64,000 nucleotides of DNA from Zanthoxylum bungeanum (GCA_019454045.1 SKCR01025324.1:46001-110000); one strand, 5' to 3'. Shown: positions 32,884 to 47,268, numbered from the stretch's first letter. Notes: generated by a model not told the origin, from the letters alone. Made by a program: numbers and translations.

Positions 32884-33402
32884 AATTCCCCTATAAATAG
32901 GATTCGTCCTTGAATCCCTTCAAATGCTAAATTATTTAGGCTTAATTTGGTTTGAAGGTGTCTAACCTATGCTGCTCTTATTTCCCTTTATTTACTTCAT
33001 ACTATTTTGCTCAAGAACTTGATCCTAAGACTTTTGAGAATCTCTTATCACGATCTACTTCATTTGATTCTTGTAAATAAATGCTCAACTCTGGGGGTTT
33101 GTGCCATATCTCTAAACTTCTTAATTAATGGTATCTTTCATAAAATTCTATATGTCTCTTGTTTTATACTTTATAATGTATTGTATAGTGTATTAGAATT
33201 ACCCAATTCCTCACGATCTAAGCTTAGGTTTCCTTCGATTTGGTACATGTACTTAACTTGTAAAAGTACTTCCTAAGTTCAATATGTTTATACTAATTAG
33301 GGCATATCCACGACCATTCGAACTAAATCGTTTCTTTTAGCCTTTATATTCTTTGCTATAATAACATTAATTTTAAATGTCACTTTGGGCTCCTGTTATT
33401 CT
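32884..33402 (-). pseudogene. Gypsy-C 3' interior remnant
   Basis: It begins on the minus-strand side with the polypurine-rich AGGGGAATT and the chromovirus-like GGACGAATCC. The rest is dense in stops with no identifiable domain. Confidence 0.5.
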
Positions 33403-35805
33403 TGAAGGGGTTATTTAGGGGGTGAGTCCGGTAACGCAGCGGAAGCGGTGAAAATCCGATTTTCAGATTTCAAAAATTTTTCTCGGATAAATTAAATAAA
33501 CATATTTATTTAATATTCCAATAATCAAATTATGAAAATAAATTCAATAAAACATTTTTAGGTGAATTTACCGAAATACCCTTGCTTCGTATTTTTGTCC
33601 ATTTTAGTACGAAATTGATCCAATCAATTTTGAATGATTCTAAATAATTTCTAAGATGAACTTATGATGTTCAAAACATCAAAACACCAAAGCAACCAAA
33701 ATCCCCAATTATTCCTCACAAAGCCGAGAGCACCATTTGGTGCCAAATTTGTGCATTTTGCACTTTCATGCTTCAAGACACATCCAAATGATATCCAATC
33801 AACATGAAACTTTATATGCATCATATACACACACAAATACACAACATATATGAAAACCCCCAAATTTGGAGTTAGTCATAAACCCTAATTTTTCAATTTC
33901 CTCAAATTGGACAAATTAGGCCATATACATTAAATCAATTGTTTCAATCATCAATATTACATCCAATTCAAGTCTCAACACAATGAAACAACTCAAGATC
34001 AAATCTAGGTCATTTAAGAGTGGGTCAACAACTCTAGATTAGCAACTTGGTTTCTAAAACCTTAAAAGAATCCTTACAACTACAATAGTCACAAGTTTCC
34101 TTCACCATACATGCTCAACACTTCTATCAAACTTCCACCAACAAAAACCACAAGAACAAAGAAAGAAACATCCTAAGAATATCATATATTAAAGCCTAGA
34201 ACCTAAGGAACAAGTTCCTTACTAATAGCAAGTTCAAGAAACTTACTAAAAATCCAAGCTTTTGATGTTTTAGCCTTTCTTCTCACAAACTTCCTTTAGC
34301 TTCTTTCAATGGAGTTTATTTTGATAAAGTGTATTAGGTTAAATGTATCATGAAATGAAAATCAATTTATACTTGTTTCATTTGGCCTTTGGCCGAAAAT
34401 GGCTAAGACAAAAACAAGGAAATTAATTTCAATTTCATTTCAAGTTTCATTTGGTCAACTTGCACAAATATCTTATAAACAACTTTATTAGATATTTATT
34501 TTGGTCAACAAATGCAACTAACATTATTAACTTTAAACATCCTAACATAAGATATTTATATTTTAATTAATTTAATCATTTAACAATTAAATAATTAATC
34601 AAATACAATATATTAAATATATGTATAATATTTACATTAAATATTAAAAACATATATTCATTTAGGAAATAAGTCAAATAACTCATTTTGACTATTAATT
34701 AATGTGTATTTAAATTAATCAAGTATTAAATGTAAATACACAATAATTAGGCAAATGACTATCTAGTCTCTTTAGCATGTATCTTGCGTTTAACCTTAAA
34801 CGACTTTATAAATAATCAATATTATTTATTTATGTTGCTCTAGTGCTCAACGAGTATGTTTCATTATTGAGACTCTCTAGGTTCAGGTATATCCGTCACG
34901 AAATCCAATTTTGTGTCCATAATCTATCCACCCGTAGATTATGACGATCACGGATAATCTCGCTGAACCATACAGGTCGAGGTCATGGCAAATGTATAAT
35001 TCCTCCGTCACAGGTATCCGGATAAATCCCAGAGATATGGATGTAAACGTCAAATCTCTATCGGGACTATCCAGTCGACTATTCTATTAGCAATCTCAAA
35101 AAGAATGTTTAGAACTAGCTTCTAAACTTTACCACGGGCCCATGGTTTTATCTGATTGCTAATCACATGGACTACCTATGCTCTGATACACAGAACTGAC
35201 GGATCCTATCTTGATACACATAGGACACCCTGAGGATCTATCTACACCCAACGAACAAGCGGAGGTCTGATCTAAATAGATCGAGTGACGTGACTGCCGT
35301 CTAAGTGTAGAAGATGTCTCATGTGCCCACAATGGCATCTCAAGTCTAAGAATCATAAGTGCTACTCAACCCAAGAAGATTCTTATTGACGCTGGTGTAC
35401 CATCCATTAAGAATCTTCGGTGAGTCGTTCAGTGTTTATCCGTTATAAACACCTACACGTCTATACTAGTCTCCAAGACTAATGGTTCATTGAGAAATCA
35501 TTGGAATCATATATTCCAGTATACGACATGTACCGGTCTCAACGGGTTTACTATACTGACCAAGTAGTGTAAACCTTGACCAAGAACAGTCTGAGAATGA
35601 CAACGTCATGATACTTCTCAATGTCCGTTGCGACGCTTTTGCAACTGTATCATGACTAATCATTCTCGGGTCATTACGTCTTTACCATATAGAAATATAG
35701 ATTATATTATAGAAACTGCATATATTATTCATAATAATAATGTTTTACAGAAGTATTTAATAGAAATACAACCGGGAATTGGCGCTCTGAGCACCAACCC
35801 CAACA
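33403..35805 (-). repeat. Solo LTR (copia-like, 2403 bp) with 5-bp target duplication
   Basis: It starts TGAAGGGG and ends CCCCAACA, flanked by ATTCT at 33398-33402 and again at 35806-35810. The minus strand starts TGTTGGGG, so the element pointed left. No internal region remains. It carries no gene; short open frames inside are not conserved. Confidence 0.82.
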
Positions 35806-35810
35806 ATTCT

Positions 35811-38155
35811 TCCCTCTTGTGTACAACTATTGTTCTTGGTACCTCAATCAATAATTTTATTTCATCCAACTTCAAGTATAGCTTAAATTCTTCTCTCTCT
35901 TTCTTCCATCCCTTCTCATCTAGTGCCTATTCATTATTAGAGGTGTTAATGCTTCCTGTCATTAAGTTTCTTCACGTTTTACCATAGCTCAGGATTAATG
36001 ACAATCCTTATTTCTAGTAAAATCTACTTGCTCATCCTGAATTTGGCATTAATCTTCCTAACTCTATTGCTTAACTGGCTTATTTCGTTTCTACTAGTTT
36101 TCAATCATTAATAGCTTCATCCTTTACGTTCTTTAATCTCTACCAATCTGAGGGACTAGTACCTTATAGTCAAGCTCTCTATATACTTCAAGCTCATCTT
36201 CTGAGTTTTCCTAACATTCTAACTCTCAAGATATGATTCCTTACCATTAATGTCAACTCCAACTTCTTGGTTCTGATCATTGCTTATATACTTTTCATTT
36301 ATTCTTTGATGAATTTTTTTTAATCTTATCTCTACGTTGAGAAGTTTTCCATTCCACGGCACTACTAGGCTTAACTATGAAAAGTTTATTTTAGTACCCG
36401 TGTACTTATGATATTATTTATTTAATATCATCACTAATGTCGCCTTACTTTGAAAATCCTATCTTTAAGTATTCTACTAGTTGTCATTTTTCTTCTTTCT
36501 TGTTCTATTCTATACCTAAACTTATGTGGTCTACACTTCTGTCTTTTTATCCACAGGGGTATCAACTCTTACAATTCTCTGGTTACGTCTATCGCTGGTT
36601 CTTTTGCACTCCATAAATCCTTGACTATTACTTTGTCTTTTAATCATCTTGTACGGACTATCTTTCTTCTAAAACTTTTACTTAATCTTAATTTCTTCCT
36701 GTTTACCGCGTTCTTGTAGTAAATCTGAATTCTATTTTTACTACATATCCATTTATTTATGGGAATACTTTTGAGGTAACTACTGAGGTCTATCTTTGCA
36801 ACTATTGCATGTCGAGGGGTTGGGAGGGTGGGGATTGGTCTTGATGTCTTTCTGGTGGTGGTAGTCTCACTATCTACCCATATAATAGTTTTTACGAATC
36901 ATTTATGAATCTAGGACTCCCGTAATCACATAGACGGTGTTGGTTCTTCATTGAGATACTTCTACTAGATACTACCTAAATTGTCTCTAGTTTGAATTCA
37001 CTCTCGATCCGCTTTCTGACTATTGATCATATTACCTCTTATTGCGAACCTCATCTAAAGTCATGTTCTTTAAATACTCTATCGTGTTACCTCTGTACTC
37101 TTTCTCACTAGTTTCTGTTGCTTAAGCATCTTAAGTCTTTATTCTCTCTCATAGTTTTACTATCTTCCATCTGTTATTCCCCATTATGAAGTTCATTCCT
37201 CTACAATGATTCCCTTCACATCTTAGTTCCTCGAACTCCTCTTTAAAATTAGAATCTGGGATCTCCCTAGGCTTGAAATTTGTGATATTGAATATCTCAA
37301 CAAGTCACCAGTATATTCTCATAATCTTTGTCTTATCTACCATATCATACCACTTTCTGACGATCTCTATGTTATCATTACACCATAGAATAATGTGATT
37401 ATCACATTAAACGTTGAATGGCATAACTAGAAAGTTATAACTAGGGTTGTACATTAATGTACTTGTGAATTCTTACTCTGCTGCTACTATTTTGTGTCAT
37501 TTGGGATTCTATTTAACGTAATACGAAGGTCTCTGCTCGGCTGATTATTCACCATTTGGTAGTGGACATATGATGCCATTCATCTTTCATAATATCTATT
37601 CTATACATCGTACCTCTTGTCATACATGGGTAGACTGTTCCAAAGTTCGTGGATACAGTAAATATCCCTTAAATTCTTTACCGATGGGTACTACCTCGTC
37701 CTCATTCCGTAAGATCTTCCTTGAGTATCCCTTACTACTGTCAGAATTTATTTGACTCAATCAGAATTTATTATCTGGTAATTTTGACTTGCTCTATAAA
37801 TACCGGTGTTTCTAAGGTTGGGCTTCCCATGTTCTCATTCCAAGACATAATATTTACACGAGTGTCCTTGACATTATCATTGATACTTGTACTCGATACT
37901 TCTTTAGCTCACCTGATCTTGGTATACTTTCCCAATGTTATGCTATTTAACTTGCTATATTCTCCTTGTTAAGTTCCAACTGATTATGAGCTTCGTCCTC
38001 TAAATTTTTTTTTTTATCTATATCTATATGTGAGGCTTAGGACCTCATAATTTGTCCAACTTCCTCATGCACTTTCAGCTTACTGATGTTGCTTTCCGAA
38101 GGCTTTAATTTTAGCAACGCTGGTGGTTTGATTCTAGCTAATGCTCATTACGTTT
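35811..38155 (-). pseudogene. Gypsy-C interior remnant, middle
   Basis: About 2.3 kb of pyrimidine-rich plus strand with frequent stops on both strands. Its position between the flanks of two insertions in the same element places it in the chromovirus interior. I could not identify Gag, RT or integrase motifs with confidence. Confidence 0.45.
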
Positions 38156-40088
38156 TGCTCGGAAGTGGCCGCGAGTGCGCAGCGGAAAATTAAAATTGAT
38201 ATGCCGCTATCTCATTTCCCAAGACACATTTATTTTGATTATTCTACAAGCCTATGCATGTTACTATATATTCTAAGCATAAAAACTCATAAAACATGCA
38301 AATAACATAAATCTTAACATGCTAACTATCAAAAGAACTCTAATTAAAACAAAGAAAGAAAAAGACTTACTTGAATCGAAGACTCCTCTAGTCCTCCCTC
38401 CAATCTACAAGCTTTTCTCGAACTCAGCAAGTTCTTCCACGTTCCAAAGAGCCACCCAAGTGTGTGGCCTCCAAAGATGCACACACCAAAGCCAAAACTT
38501 AACGGCAAGACTACACCTTGAGTGCACAGGTATTTTGCCCTTGGTCCTAGCCTAGGAAAATACCTCAAAACTTTTAACTTGAAGTTTCTTTATTCAATTA
38601 GACTTAAAGATCCTCAAAATCAGTGGCTTACTCTTAAACTTTAGAGTTGCTCACTTATATAAACCCAAGATATGAAAGGTTTGGTGCAAAAATTTGTGAA
38701 AAATTCTTTGGGTTTATATAGTGCTCCAAAGACAACAAAATTAATTAAGAATCCGATGTGGGATAAACGTTAATTTAATCTTAGCCATTGGATCTTAATT
38801 TAGTGGTTTAATGAGATTATAAAACCCTAAAAAGAGTTTAGGCCGATTTGGAATTCAAAACAAATAACAAAAAAAATACTATTCACATGAATAGTAATTT
38901 TTTTTAATTATTTCAATTCCCAAAGTGCCTCTATCATCATTCACCAATCCCTAAGCCACTATGGAACCTCATAAATGCTCTGTTCAATAATTAAACACAT
39001 TGAACCATTTATGAACAATTCCTACAGCAATCATATATGTTGTTATATTTGTACTGTGCACTATTAACCATTGATTTCGATTTTATTGTGTTTGACCTTT
39101 TGGGTTCCCCTCAAGTTGGACATGAAATGAATCATGATAATTTAATCAAATATAAATTATCCTCTGATCAGATGGTCGTTCGATTTCAATGACCAAGGTT
39201 GACATCTAGCAACATGCCAAGGCCCCCAAATGAGAAGGAAATATATATATACCAATTCTATATACGATTTATATATGATACGGTCTCTCGCCTCACTGTA
39301 TACCCACCTATTATCCTAGGGTACCGAAAGTGTCTACCCATATGGTCAAAGGTATGACGTTGATAGTGTCATGAATCGTGCTAACTCAAGAATCTCACAT
39401 GATTCTTCCGTTATGGCCACAATCTCAAGCACTGATCACACATATCAACCCGCGAACTGGAATACTACTCTTATAAGAAAATATTATCCGAGAGAGTGGC
39501 GATTCTCTGTTGTATCTTTACAAACTTCATGTGTTTCAACAAATGACCCAATCATACCCTTATGACCGGATCTTTTGAACAGGGGAAGGAGAATGTCAAA
39601 GTTATTTGATCCATACATAAGATTGCAACGACCTCAAGTCTAAGGACTAGTCATATAATCGATACATGAAAGTTCTCACAGACACATGGGATAAACACTC
39701 TATATGAAAACTTTCGGCGGTCAGTTTGATGGACACGAGCAACTCATGCATCCATGTGATACACCAAGCGGACGGATTTTCACTAGTAGCATATGAGATA
39801 GGCTACCCCACTTAAGGGCGGATCATATCTTCATGCTAGTCTCTCCGCTTTGTGAATGCCCAGATTATTCACAAAACTATGACTATGAACATTTAAGAGT
39901 AATGATTCTCATAAGGCGTGGAAGCCATCGTCTTATTACTCCAAGGGCTTTATTACAGTGTTGATGATTCATATAAGTTATGTAAGACAGGCATAATAAA
40001 GATTGCCATTTTATTAATTAATGAAAATATTACAAATACATGTACATATAGCTCATCCACAAGTTGGGTATAGGGCATATCCCTAACA
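38156..40088 (-). repeat. Copia-B 3' LTR
   Basis: TGCTCGGAAGTGG to ATCCCTAACA, 1933 bp, paired with 45335-47268. Confidence 0.92.
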
Positions 40089-40100
40089 ATCTCTCACTTG
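40089..40100 (-). other. Polypurine tract of Copia-B
   Basis: The minus strand reads AAGTGAGAGATT directly before the 3' LTR start TGTTAGGG. Confidence 0.8.
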
Positions 40101-40228
40101 CACTATAGCCAACTAGTATGAATCTGGACACCATACTATCGGATGTGCCTATCATGCTTTTGTTGAGTCAGCCTTTTAGTCAGAGAATCTACAAGATTAT
40201 CTTATGTGGGTATTTTCTCTATAATAAC

Positions 40229-41700
40229 TTATTTTCTCTCAACAATCTCTCTGATGAGATGAAATCGCCTGAGTACATGCTTGGATTTCTGGTGGTACCT
40301 TGGTTCCTTTGATTGAGCAATGGCGCCCGTGTTGTCACAGTACATCATGACGCCATTCTTTATCGAGGGAAGCACTTCCAGTTCCGTGATGAACTTCTTT
40401 ATCCAGACTGCTTCTTTAGCTGCCTTAGATGCTGCAATATACTCGGCTTCAGTGGTGGAGTCTGTTGTAGTTGACTGCTTTAAGCTTTTCCAACTTACAA
40501 CACCGCCATTTAAAGTAAATAGATATCCTATTTGCGATCTGCTGTCATCCATATCGATCTGAAAGCTCGCTTCACAGTAACCAATGACTTTCATCTCAGA
40601 ACAATCTCCGTATGTCAAAAACACATCCTTAGTTCTTCTCAGTTACTTGAGGATTGTTTTGACAGCTGCCTAATGTTGCTCACCAGGATTTGCCCGATAC
40701 ATGCTCGTTATGCTAAGAGCATAAAAGACATCAGGTCTTGTACATAGCATGGCATACATGATCGATCCTATTGCTGAAGCATAAGAGATTCTACTCATAT
40801 GCTCTCAATCCGAAAGAGTGTGTGGACATTGCTCCTTAGATAATTTGATTCCATGACAAGTAGGTAAATTACCTCTTTTGGAATCTTCCATTTTGAATCT
40901 TTTCAAAACTTTATCTATGTACATAGATTGAGAAAGTCCTAAAAACCTCTTAGATCTATTACGGTAGATCTTAATACCGATGATGTAGGCTGCTTCTCCC
41001 AAATCTTTCATTGAGAAATTCTGAGATAACAATTGCTTGGTGGCTTGCATCATGGGAATATCATTCCTGATGATTAATATGTCATCGACATATAATACAA
41101 GAAATATAACAGCACTCCCATTACTTTTCCTGTAAACACAAGGCTCGTCTACATATTTTGATGAAGTCAAATTCTTTTATTGTCTAATCAAATCGTATAT
41201 TCCAACTTCTGGAGGCTTGCCTGTGTCCATAAATGGATTGTTTAAGCTTGCATACTTTATTATGATCATCCTTAGATGCAAACCCCTCCGGTTGTGTCAT
41301 ATAGACTTCCTCTGCGAGGTTCCCATTAAGGAAAGCTGTTTTAACATCCATCTGCCAAATCTCATAATCAAAGTGTGCAGCCAGTGCCCGTAAAATTCGA
41401 ATGGACTTTATCATTGCAACAGGCGAGAAGGTTTTGTCATAGTCAATTCTTTGGATTTGTATATAACATTTCGCCACCAACCTAGCCTTATAGGTTTGGA
41501 TGTTGCCTTATGCATCAGTTTTACGCTTGTAAATCCACTTGTAGCCTATGGGTTTTATCCCTTGAGGTGGATCTACCAAGTCCCAGACTTGATTCTGATA
41601 CATAAAGTCTTTTTCGGATTTCATGGCCACAAGCCACTTGACTGAATCAATGTCACGCATTGCTTCGTCATAACTGGTGGGATCTTCATTATCAATGATC
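40229..41700 (-). pseudogene. Copia-B reverse transcriptase and RNase H (damaged)
   Basis: RT blocks: 41184-41480 (RIDYDKTFSPVAMIKSIRIL, WQMDVKTAFLNGNL, QASRSWNIRFD) and 40805-41170 (VLYVDDILI, then MKDLGEAAYIIGIKIYR). RNase H, 40229-40624: WKSLKQSTTTDSTTEAEY, YCDNTGAIAQSKEPRYH and HLIREIVERK. The match to BARE-1/Angela RT is strong. Breaks occur near 41175, between 40625 and 40805 (about 60 codons with stops), and upstream of 41480. Confidence 0.88.
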
Positions 41701-43200
41701 TGATCATGTTCCTCATCAATATGGTAACCATATCTTTCACGCTCATGTCGTTCCCTACCAGACCTTATGAGTTCATAACCTTGTGGTTATTCCGTCGCTG
41801 CCCTTTTGAGGGGCCTGAGGTTTAGTTCTATGTTAGTTTGTTCTTCTCGTACCTTATCGAGGTCAAGTCTACTCTCACTAGATTTCTTGAGAAGGAATTC
41901 ATTCTCTAGAAATTTAGCATTTCATGAGACAAATATTATTTGTTCATTTGGGACGTAGAACACATATGCTCTTGAGTTCAAGGAATATCCTACAAACTTA
42001 CATTTAACTTCCCTATAATCCAATTTGTTAGTCTGTGTGAGCTTGACATATGCGTCACATCCCCAAACTCTTAGATAACTAAGACTATGACGTTTCCTAG
42101 ATCATAACTCATATGGTGTTTGACTAACACTCTTGGAAGGAACATGGTTTAGTAGTAGTGTTGCAGTTTCTATAGCAAGACCCCAAAATGAAAAAGGTAG
42201 ATCTGTGCCTGGCATCATTGATCAGATCATATCTAATAATTTCTGATTTCTCCTTTCGGAGACCCCATTATGCTTTGGATTTCCCGGAGGAGTCCACTGG
42301 GAAAAAAGGCCATTTTCTCTTAAGTAATCTTGAAATTGTTGCTTTAGTATTCACCACCTCGGTCAGACCTTAGTGACTTAATACTTTTATTAAGCTGGTT
42401 TTCTACTTCAGCTTTGAAGTCTTTGAATTTTTCAAAGGCTTCAGATTTGTACCGCATAAGGTACACATACCCATATCACGAGTGATCATCGATAAAGGTA
42501 ATGAAGTAGGAGAATCCACCTCTAGCGGTGACTGACATTGGTCCGCATACGTCTGAGTGTATGAGTTCTAATGTCTCCGCTGCATGTTGTCATTTACCTT
42601 TGAAGGGTAATTTGGTCATTTTACCAAGTAAACAAGACTCACAAGTTCCATAAGGTTCATATTTGAAAGGGTCTGAAATACACATCCTTATGTAGCTTAG
42701 TTAATCTTGTTTCATTGATATGACCTAAGCGACTGTGCCATAGAAGTGATTCATTAAGATTATTCGAGTTAACGTTGTATATATTAGAGGTTGGACATTC
42801 TTTGTTCGTTTGTAAGACATAGATACCATTATTTAAAATACCATATCCATATTTTATTTCATTGAAATAAATAGAACATTCATTATAACTTATTAGGCAT
42901 GAAAAGCCTTTATTACATAAAGAAGAAATTGAAATAATGTTCTTTACTAGAGAAGGTACATAAACACAATCTTCTAAGTCTAAAACTAAATCATTCGGCA
43001 AAACTAAATGCAGCCAGTTTTTCTCCATTACCCATGCATAAGTTGACCTCCCCATGACGGAGTCTCCTAGTGTTTCTCAGGTGCTGCACATTGTTACACA
43101 AATGAGTCCCACAACCGATGTCAAACACCCAAGTAGAAGGTTTAGAGTTTTGAGAATATAGTTCAATCATATACAAAATACCTGAGGCATTGGGCTTCTT
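41701..43200 (-). pseudogene. Copia-B protease and integrase (damaged)
   Basis: Protease: WVFDIGCGTHLC near 43110-43140, in which the serine after the catalytic aspartate has become isoleucine, then LEDCVYVPSLVKNIISISSL. The GAG-pre-integrase domain, 42657-43055, ends LLWHSRLGHINETRLTKLHK. The integrase core, about 41750-42650, is recognisable only in pieces on the minus strand and is crossed by many stops. Confidence 0.78.
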
Positions 43201-44013
43201 GGCTACTTGGGCTTCCCTAGCTTCCTTGGCTTTCAAGGATCTGCAGTCTTTCTTCCAATGACCATTCTTTCCATAAAAGAAACATTTCCCCTTTCTTTTT
43301 TTCTTCTCCACCTTACCATTGGGCTTTAGGTGATCTGAAGCCTTGGCCTTGCCCTTATTTTTATTTGGGCCTCGTGGCTTCAGGTCTGTACCCGTAAGCA
43401 TGAAGGAGGTTTTAAGCTCCGGTTTCAAGTCCTTCTCTGCTTGCTTTATCAGATTGTGCAATTCTGCTAAAGTAGCTTCTTTATTAAACAAATGAATCTG
43501 CATAACAAAGTTAGAGAATTCTTTTGGTAAGGACTGAAGAATTAGATCCTGACATATCTCATGATCCATGATGAACCCGAGGTTGGCCAATTTTTCAATA
43601 TGGCCAATCATCTTAAGCACATGTCCACTAATAGATCCTTCCTTATACCTTGTTTGGAATAAGGCACATAACACTTGGAATCTCACAGTATGAACGGAAG
43701 TTGCATACAACTTCTTCAAGTGAAATATGATGGTTTGAGCATCCATATCTTCGTGAGCTTTCTGAAGTTAGTCCGACATAGAGCCAAGTATTATGAAAAC
43801 TGCTTGCTCATCATCATCGATGTGTTTCTTCCAAGCATCGAATATATTTTGGTCAGTATCTTCTGTGGGTTCAGGGGGAAATGGCCTTTCAATAACATAG
43901 AAAATCTTTTCTTGTCCTAAGATAATCTTAAGGTTTCTAAACCAGTCATTATAGTTGTCCCCTTTTAGCTTATGCTCATCAATGATGGAATGAAGTGATA
44001 CTATGTTTTCCAT
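43201..44013 (-). pseudogene. Copia-B Gag (one frameshift, otherwise well preserved)
   Basis: From ATG 44013 it encodes a Gag N-terminus with LKGDNYNDWFRNLKIILGQE, stopping at 43768. The next frame resumes at 43746 (MDAQTIIFHLKKLYATSVHT) and continues through EGSISGHVLKMIGHIEKL and LPKEFSNFVMQI to a zinc knuckle CFFYGKNGHWKKDC near 43260-43300, where the second cysteine is tyrosine. Gag and the start of protease share one open frame (42991-43746), the usual copia arrangement. Apart from the break near 43760 this is the best-kept copia Gag in the window. Confidence 0.87.
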
Positions 44014-45321
44014 TTGAATATTTGTGAAATATTTTAACCCACATGTTAAGAGAGAATGTTAAAATTAGGAATATGTTTTCATTAATATTTCATAATAACA
44101 TGGGCTTTTAATATTATGAAGTTGTTCTCACTCAATTATTTTAAAATTTTAAGCAAAACGCATCAACCCCAATATGATGGATTTCTTGTGGGCAAAGATC
44201 CCATTCTCATCATTTCATAACTGCGACTATGGCTGGTCGTTATAAAATATGATAATTAGGTAGGTTCCCAACCAATTTATGATATAAATCACAATTTCTT
44301 GATCATTGGGTTGGGCAATCAAACATACCATAGCTTATGCTAGTCCTTGTGGACATCCAATCTTTGCCACTAAGTTATAAGACCACGCCTAAGGGTCGCT
44401 GCGTCTTATGACTCAGAAAAAGTCAAACCACTGTCAATAGTAAGATTTAGGGACAAATTGGCATTGGTCAGTCTAGTAAAGCCTAGACCTGCCAATATTG
44501 TTTAAGCCCTTTAGGTGTATACTTTACAATGGGAGGCAAATTTTAGACTTAAATTATTATTGAGGGTTTTAGCAAGTTTAAGTGAATAACTGTCAAATGG
44601 ATTCATCCATTGAAAATTCCCCAGAGGGAGGGTGGAGCGAACTCTCTTAAATACCCTTATCTCTTAGGCTCTTATCTCATTGGTGAGAGGAATAAACAAT
44701 AGATCCTCCAAATTAGTCCAACACTTTAAATATGCTTTAGGTAAGCTTTGAGTAAATGATTATCTAAATGTCTTCACAGCTTTTCCTTTTGGCTATAAAA
44801 AGATAGTGAGTGACAGAATACATCAAATCATTATCAAACTCTAATAATACATTTGATTAAATTAACTTTAGTTTGGAAAGTTTTATTAACCCTTTGGTCC
44901 CAACCCACTTGTATCTTTTATAATGTCTTTTATTATAAAAAAATTATTTATATTTATTAGCCTTAAAGGTAATAAATCGAAAGTCTCTAGATGCTTGCAC
45001 CCTAAAATTATCATATCAATTCTAATCATACATAGAATCATCAAGCATATGAGTTTTAATATTTTGGAATTATTTTATGCATTAAATAACTTAATTAAAA
45101 TTTAATTATGATATTGTATTTTATTTTATTCAAATAAATTTACTATTCATATTTTTCTGCAGATGCGTGAACTTTAAATGCAATTTCACAATTCAAATCT
45201 TAACCAAATCATGCAAAACTTGTGCCTAAAATTAAGTTCAGGGTGTTAGCTTTTCAACGAGCTTTTAAACACCCAATTTCGAGTTCAAATGAGTGAGAAC
45301 TAATCAAAAAACAAAAACGGC
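44014..45321 (-). other. Copia-B leader (untranslated)
   Basis: About 1.3 kb between the primer site and Gag with no supported gene. It has repeated phrases with an ATGGCTGG/TTTGGC core but weaker than in Copia-A. Confidence 0.65.
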
Positions 45322-45333
45322 ACGCTGATACCA
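45322..45333 (-). promoter_or_regulatory. Primer-binding site of Copia-B
   Basis: The minus strand reads TGGTATCAGCGT, matching the first nine bases of the initiator-Met site, one base inside the LTR edge at 45335. Confidence 0.85.
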
Positions 45334-45334
45334 C

Positions 45335-47268
45335 TGCTGGGAAGCGGCCGCGAGTGTGCAGCGGAAAATTAAAATTGATATGCCGCTATCCCATTTCCCA
45401 AGACCCATTTGTTTTGATTATTCTACAATTATAGGCATGTTACTATATATTCTAAGCATAAAAACACATAAAACATGAAAAGAACATAAACCTTAACATG
45501 CTAACTATCAAAAGAACTCTAATTAAAACAAAGAAAGAAAAAGACTTACTTGAACCGAAGACTTCTCCAGTGCTCCCTCTAATCTACAAGATTTTCTCGA
45601 ACTCAGCAAGCTCTTCCATGTTCCAAAGATCCACCCAAGTGTGTGGCCTCCAAAGATGCACACACCAAAGTCAAAACTCAACGGCAAGACTACGCCTTGA
45701 GTGCACATGTATTTTGCCCTTGGTGCTAGCCTAGGCAAATACCTCAAAACTTTTAACTTAAAGTTTCTTTAGTCAATTAGACTTAAGGATCCTCAAAATC
45801 AGTGGCTTACTCTTAAAATTTAGAGTTGTTCACTTATATATACCCAATATATGAAATGTTTGGTGCAAAAATTTGTGAATAATTCTTTGGGTTTATATAG
45901 TGCTCCAAAGATAACAAAATTAATTAAAAAATTCGATGTGGGATAAAAGTTAATTTAATCTTAACCATTGGATCTTAATTTAGTGGTTTAATGAGATTAT
46001 AAAACCCTAATAAGAGTTTGGGCCGAATTGGAATTCAAAACAAATAAAAAAAAGTATTATTCACATGAATAGTAATTTTTTTTATTATTCCAATTCCCAA
46101 AGTGCCCCTATCGTCATTCACCAATCCCTAAGCCACTATAGAACCTCATAAATGATCTGTTCAATAATTAAACACATTTAACCATTTACGAACAATTCCT
46201 ACAGCAATCATATATGCCTTTATATTTGTATTGTGCACTATTAACCATTGATTTCAACTTTGTTGTGTTTGACCTTTTGGGTTCCCCTCAAGTTGGACAT
46301 GGATGAATTGTGATAATTTAATCGAACATAAATTATCCTCCGATCAAATGGTCGTTCGATTTCAATGACCAAGGTTGACATCTAGCAACATGCCAAGGCC
46401 CCCAAATGAGAAGGAAAGATATATATATATACCCATTCTGTATGCGATTTACATATGATATGATCCATCGCCTCACTGTATCCCCATATATTGTCCTAGG
46501 GTACGGAAAGTGTCTACCCATATGGTCAAAGGTATGATGTTGATAGTGTCATGAATCGTGCTAACTCAAGAATCTCACATGATTCTTCCGTTGTGGCCAC
46601 AGTTTCAAGCATTGATCACACATATCAACCCGCGAACTGGAATACTACTTTTATAAGAAAATATTATCCGAGAGAGTGGCGATTCTCTGTTGTATCTTTA
46701 CAAACTTCATGTATTTCAACAAATGACCCAATCATACCCTTATGACTGGATCTTTTGAACCGGGGAAGGAGAATGTCAAAGTTATTTGATCCATACATAA
46801 GATTGTAAAGACCTCAAGTCTAAGGACTAGTCATATAATCGATACATGAAAGTTCTCACAGACACATAGGATAAACACTCCATATGAAAACTTTCGGCGG
46901 TCAGTTTGATGGACACGAGTAACTCATGCATCCATGTGATACACCAAGCGGACGGATCTCCGCTAGTAGCCTATGAGATCGGCTACCCCACTTAAGGGCG
47001 GATCATATCATCATGCTAGTCTCTCCGCTTTGTGAACGCCCAGATTATTCACAAAACTATGACTATGAATATTTAATAGTAATGATTCTCATAAGGCGTG
47101 GAAGCCATCGTCTTATTAATCCAAGGGCTTTATTACAGTGTTGATGATTCATATAAGTTATATAAGACATGTATAATAAAGATTTCCATTTTATTAATTA
47201 ATGAAAATATTACAAATACATGTACATATAGCCCATCCACAAGTTGGGTATAGGGTATATCCCTAACA
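45335..47268 (-). repeat. Copia-B 5' LTR
   Basis: TGCTGGGAAGCGG to ATCCCTAACA, 1934 bp. Confidence 0.92.

Larger units (their letters stand above)
38156..47268 (-). mobile_element. Copia-B: Angela/Tork-type Ty1/copia element, 9113 bp
   Basis: It has LTRs 38156-40088 and 45335-47268 (TGCT to AACA), an initiator-Met-type primer site, a polypurine tract and a damaged gag-PR-IN-RT-RH interior. Flanks CGTTT (38151-38155) and CTTTT (47269-47273) are a target duplication with one mismatch. The LTRs differ more than those of Copia-A or Copia-D, so it is the older insertion. It lies inside Gypsy-C. Confidence 0.92.

Noticed and set aside
35811..38155. Possible host gene in the pyrimidine-rich stretch
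   Set aside because: It lies between insertions in one chromovirus. Short open frames on the plus strand have no motifs, and the position fits decayed element interior.
38319..38555. Open frame present in both Copia-B LTRs (also 45498-45734)
   Set aside because: The two copies are similar only because they are paired LTRs. Substitutions fall in all codon positions and there is no known domain.
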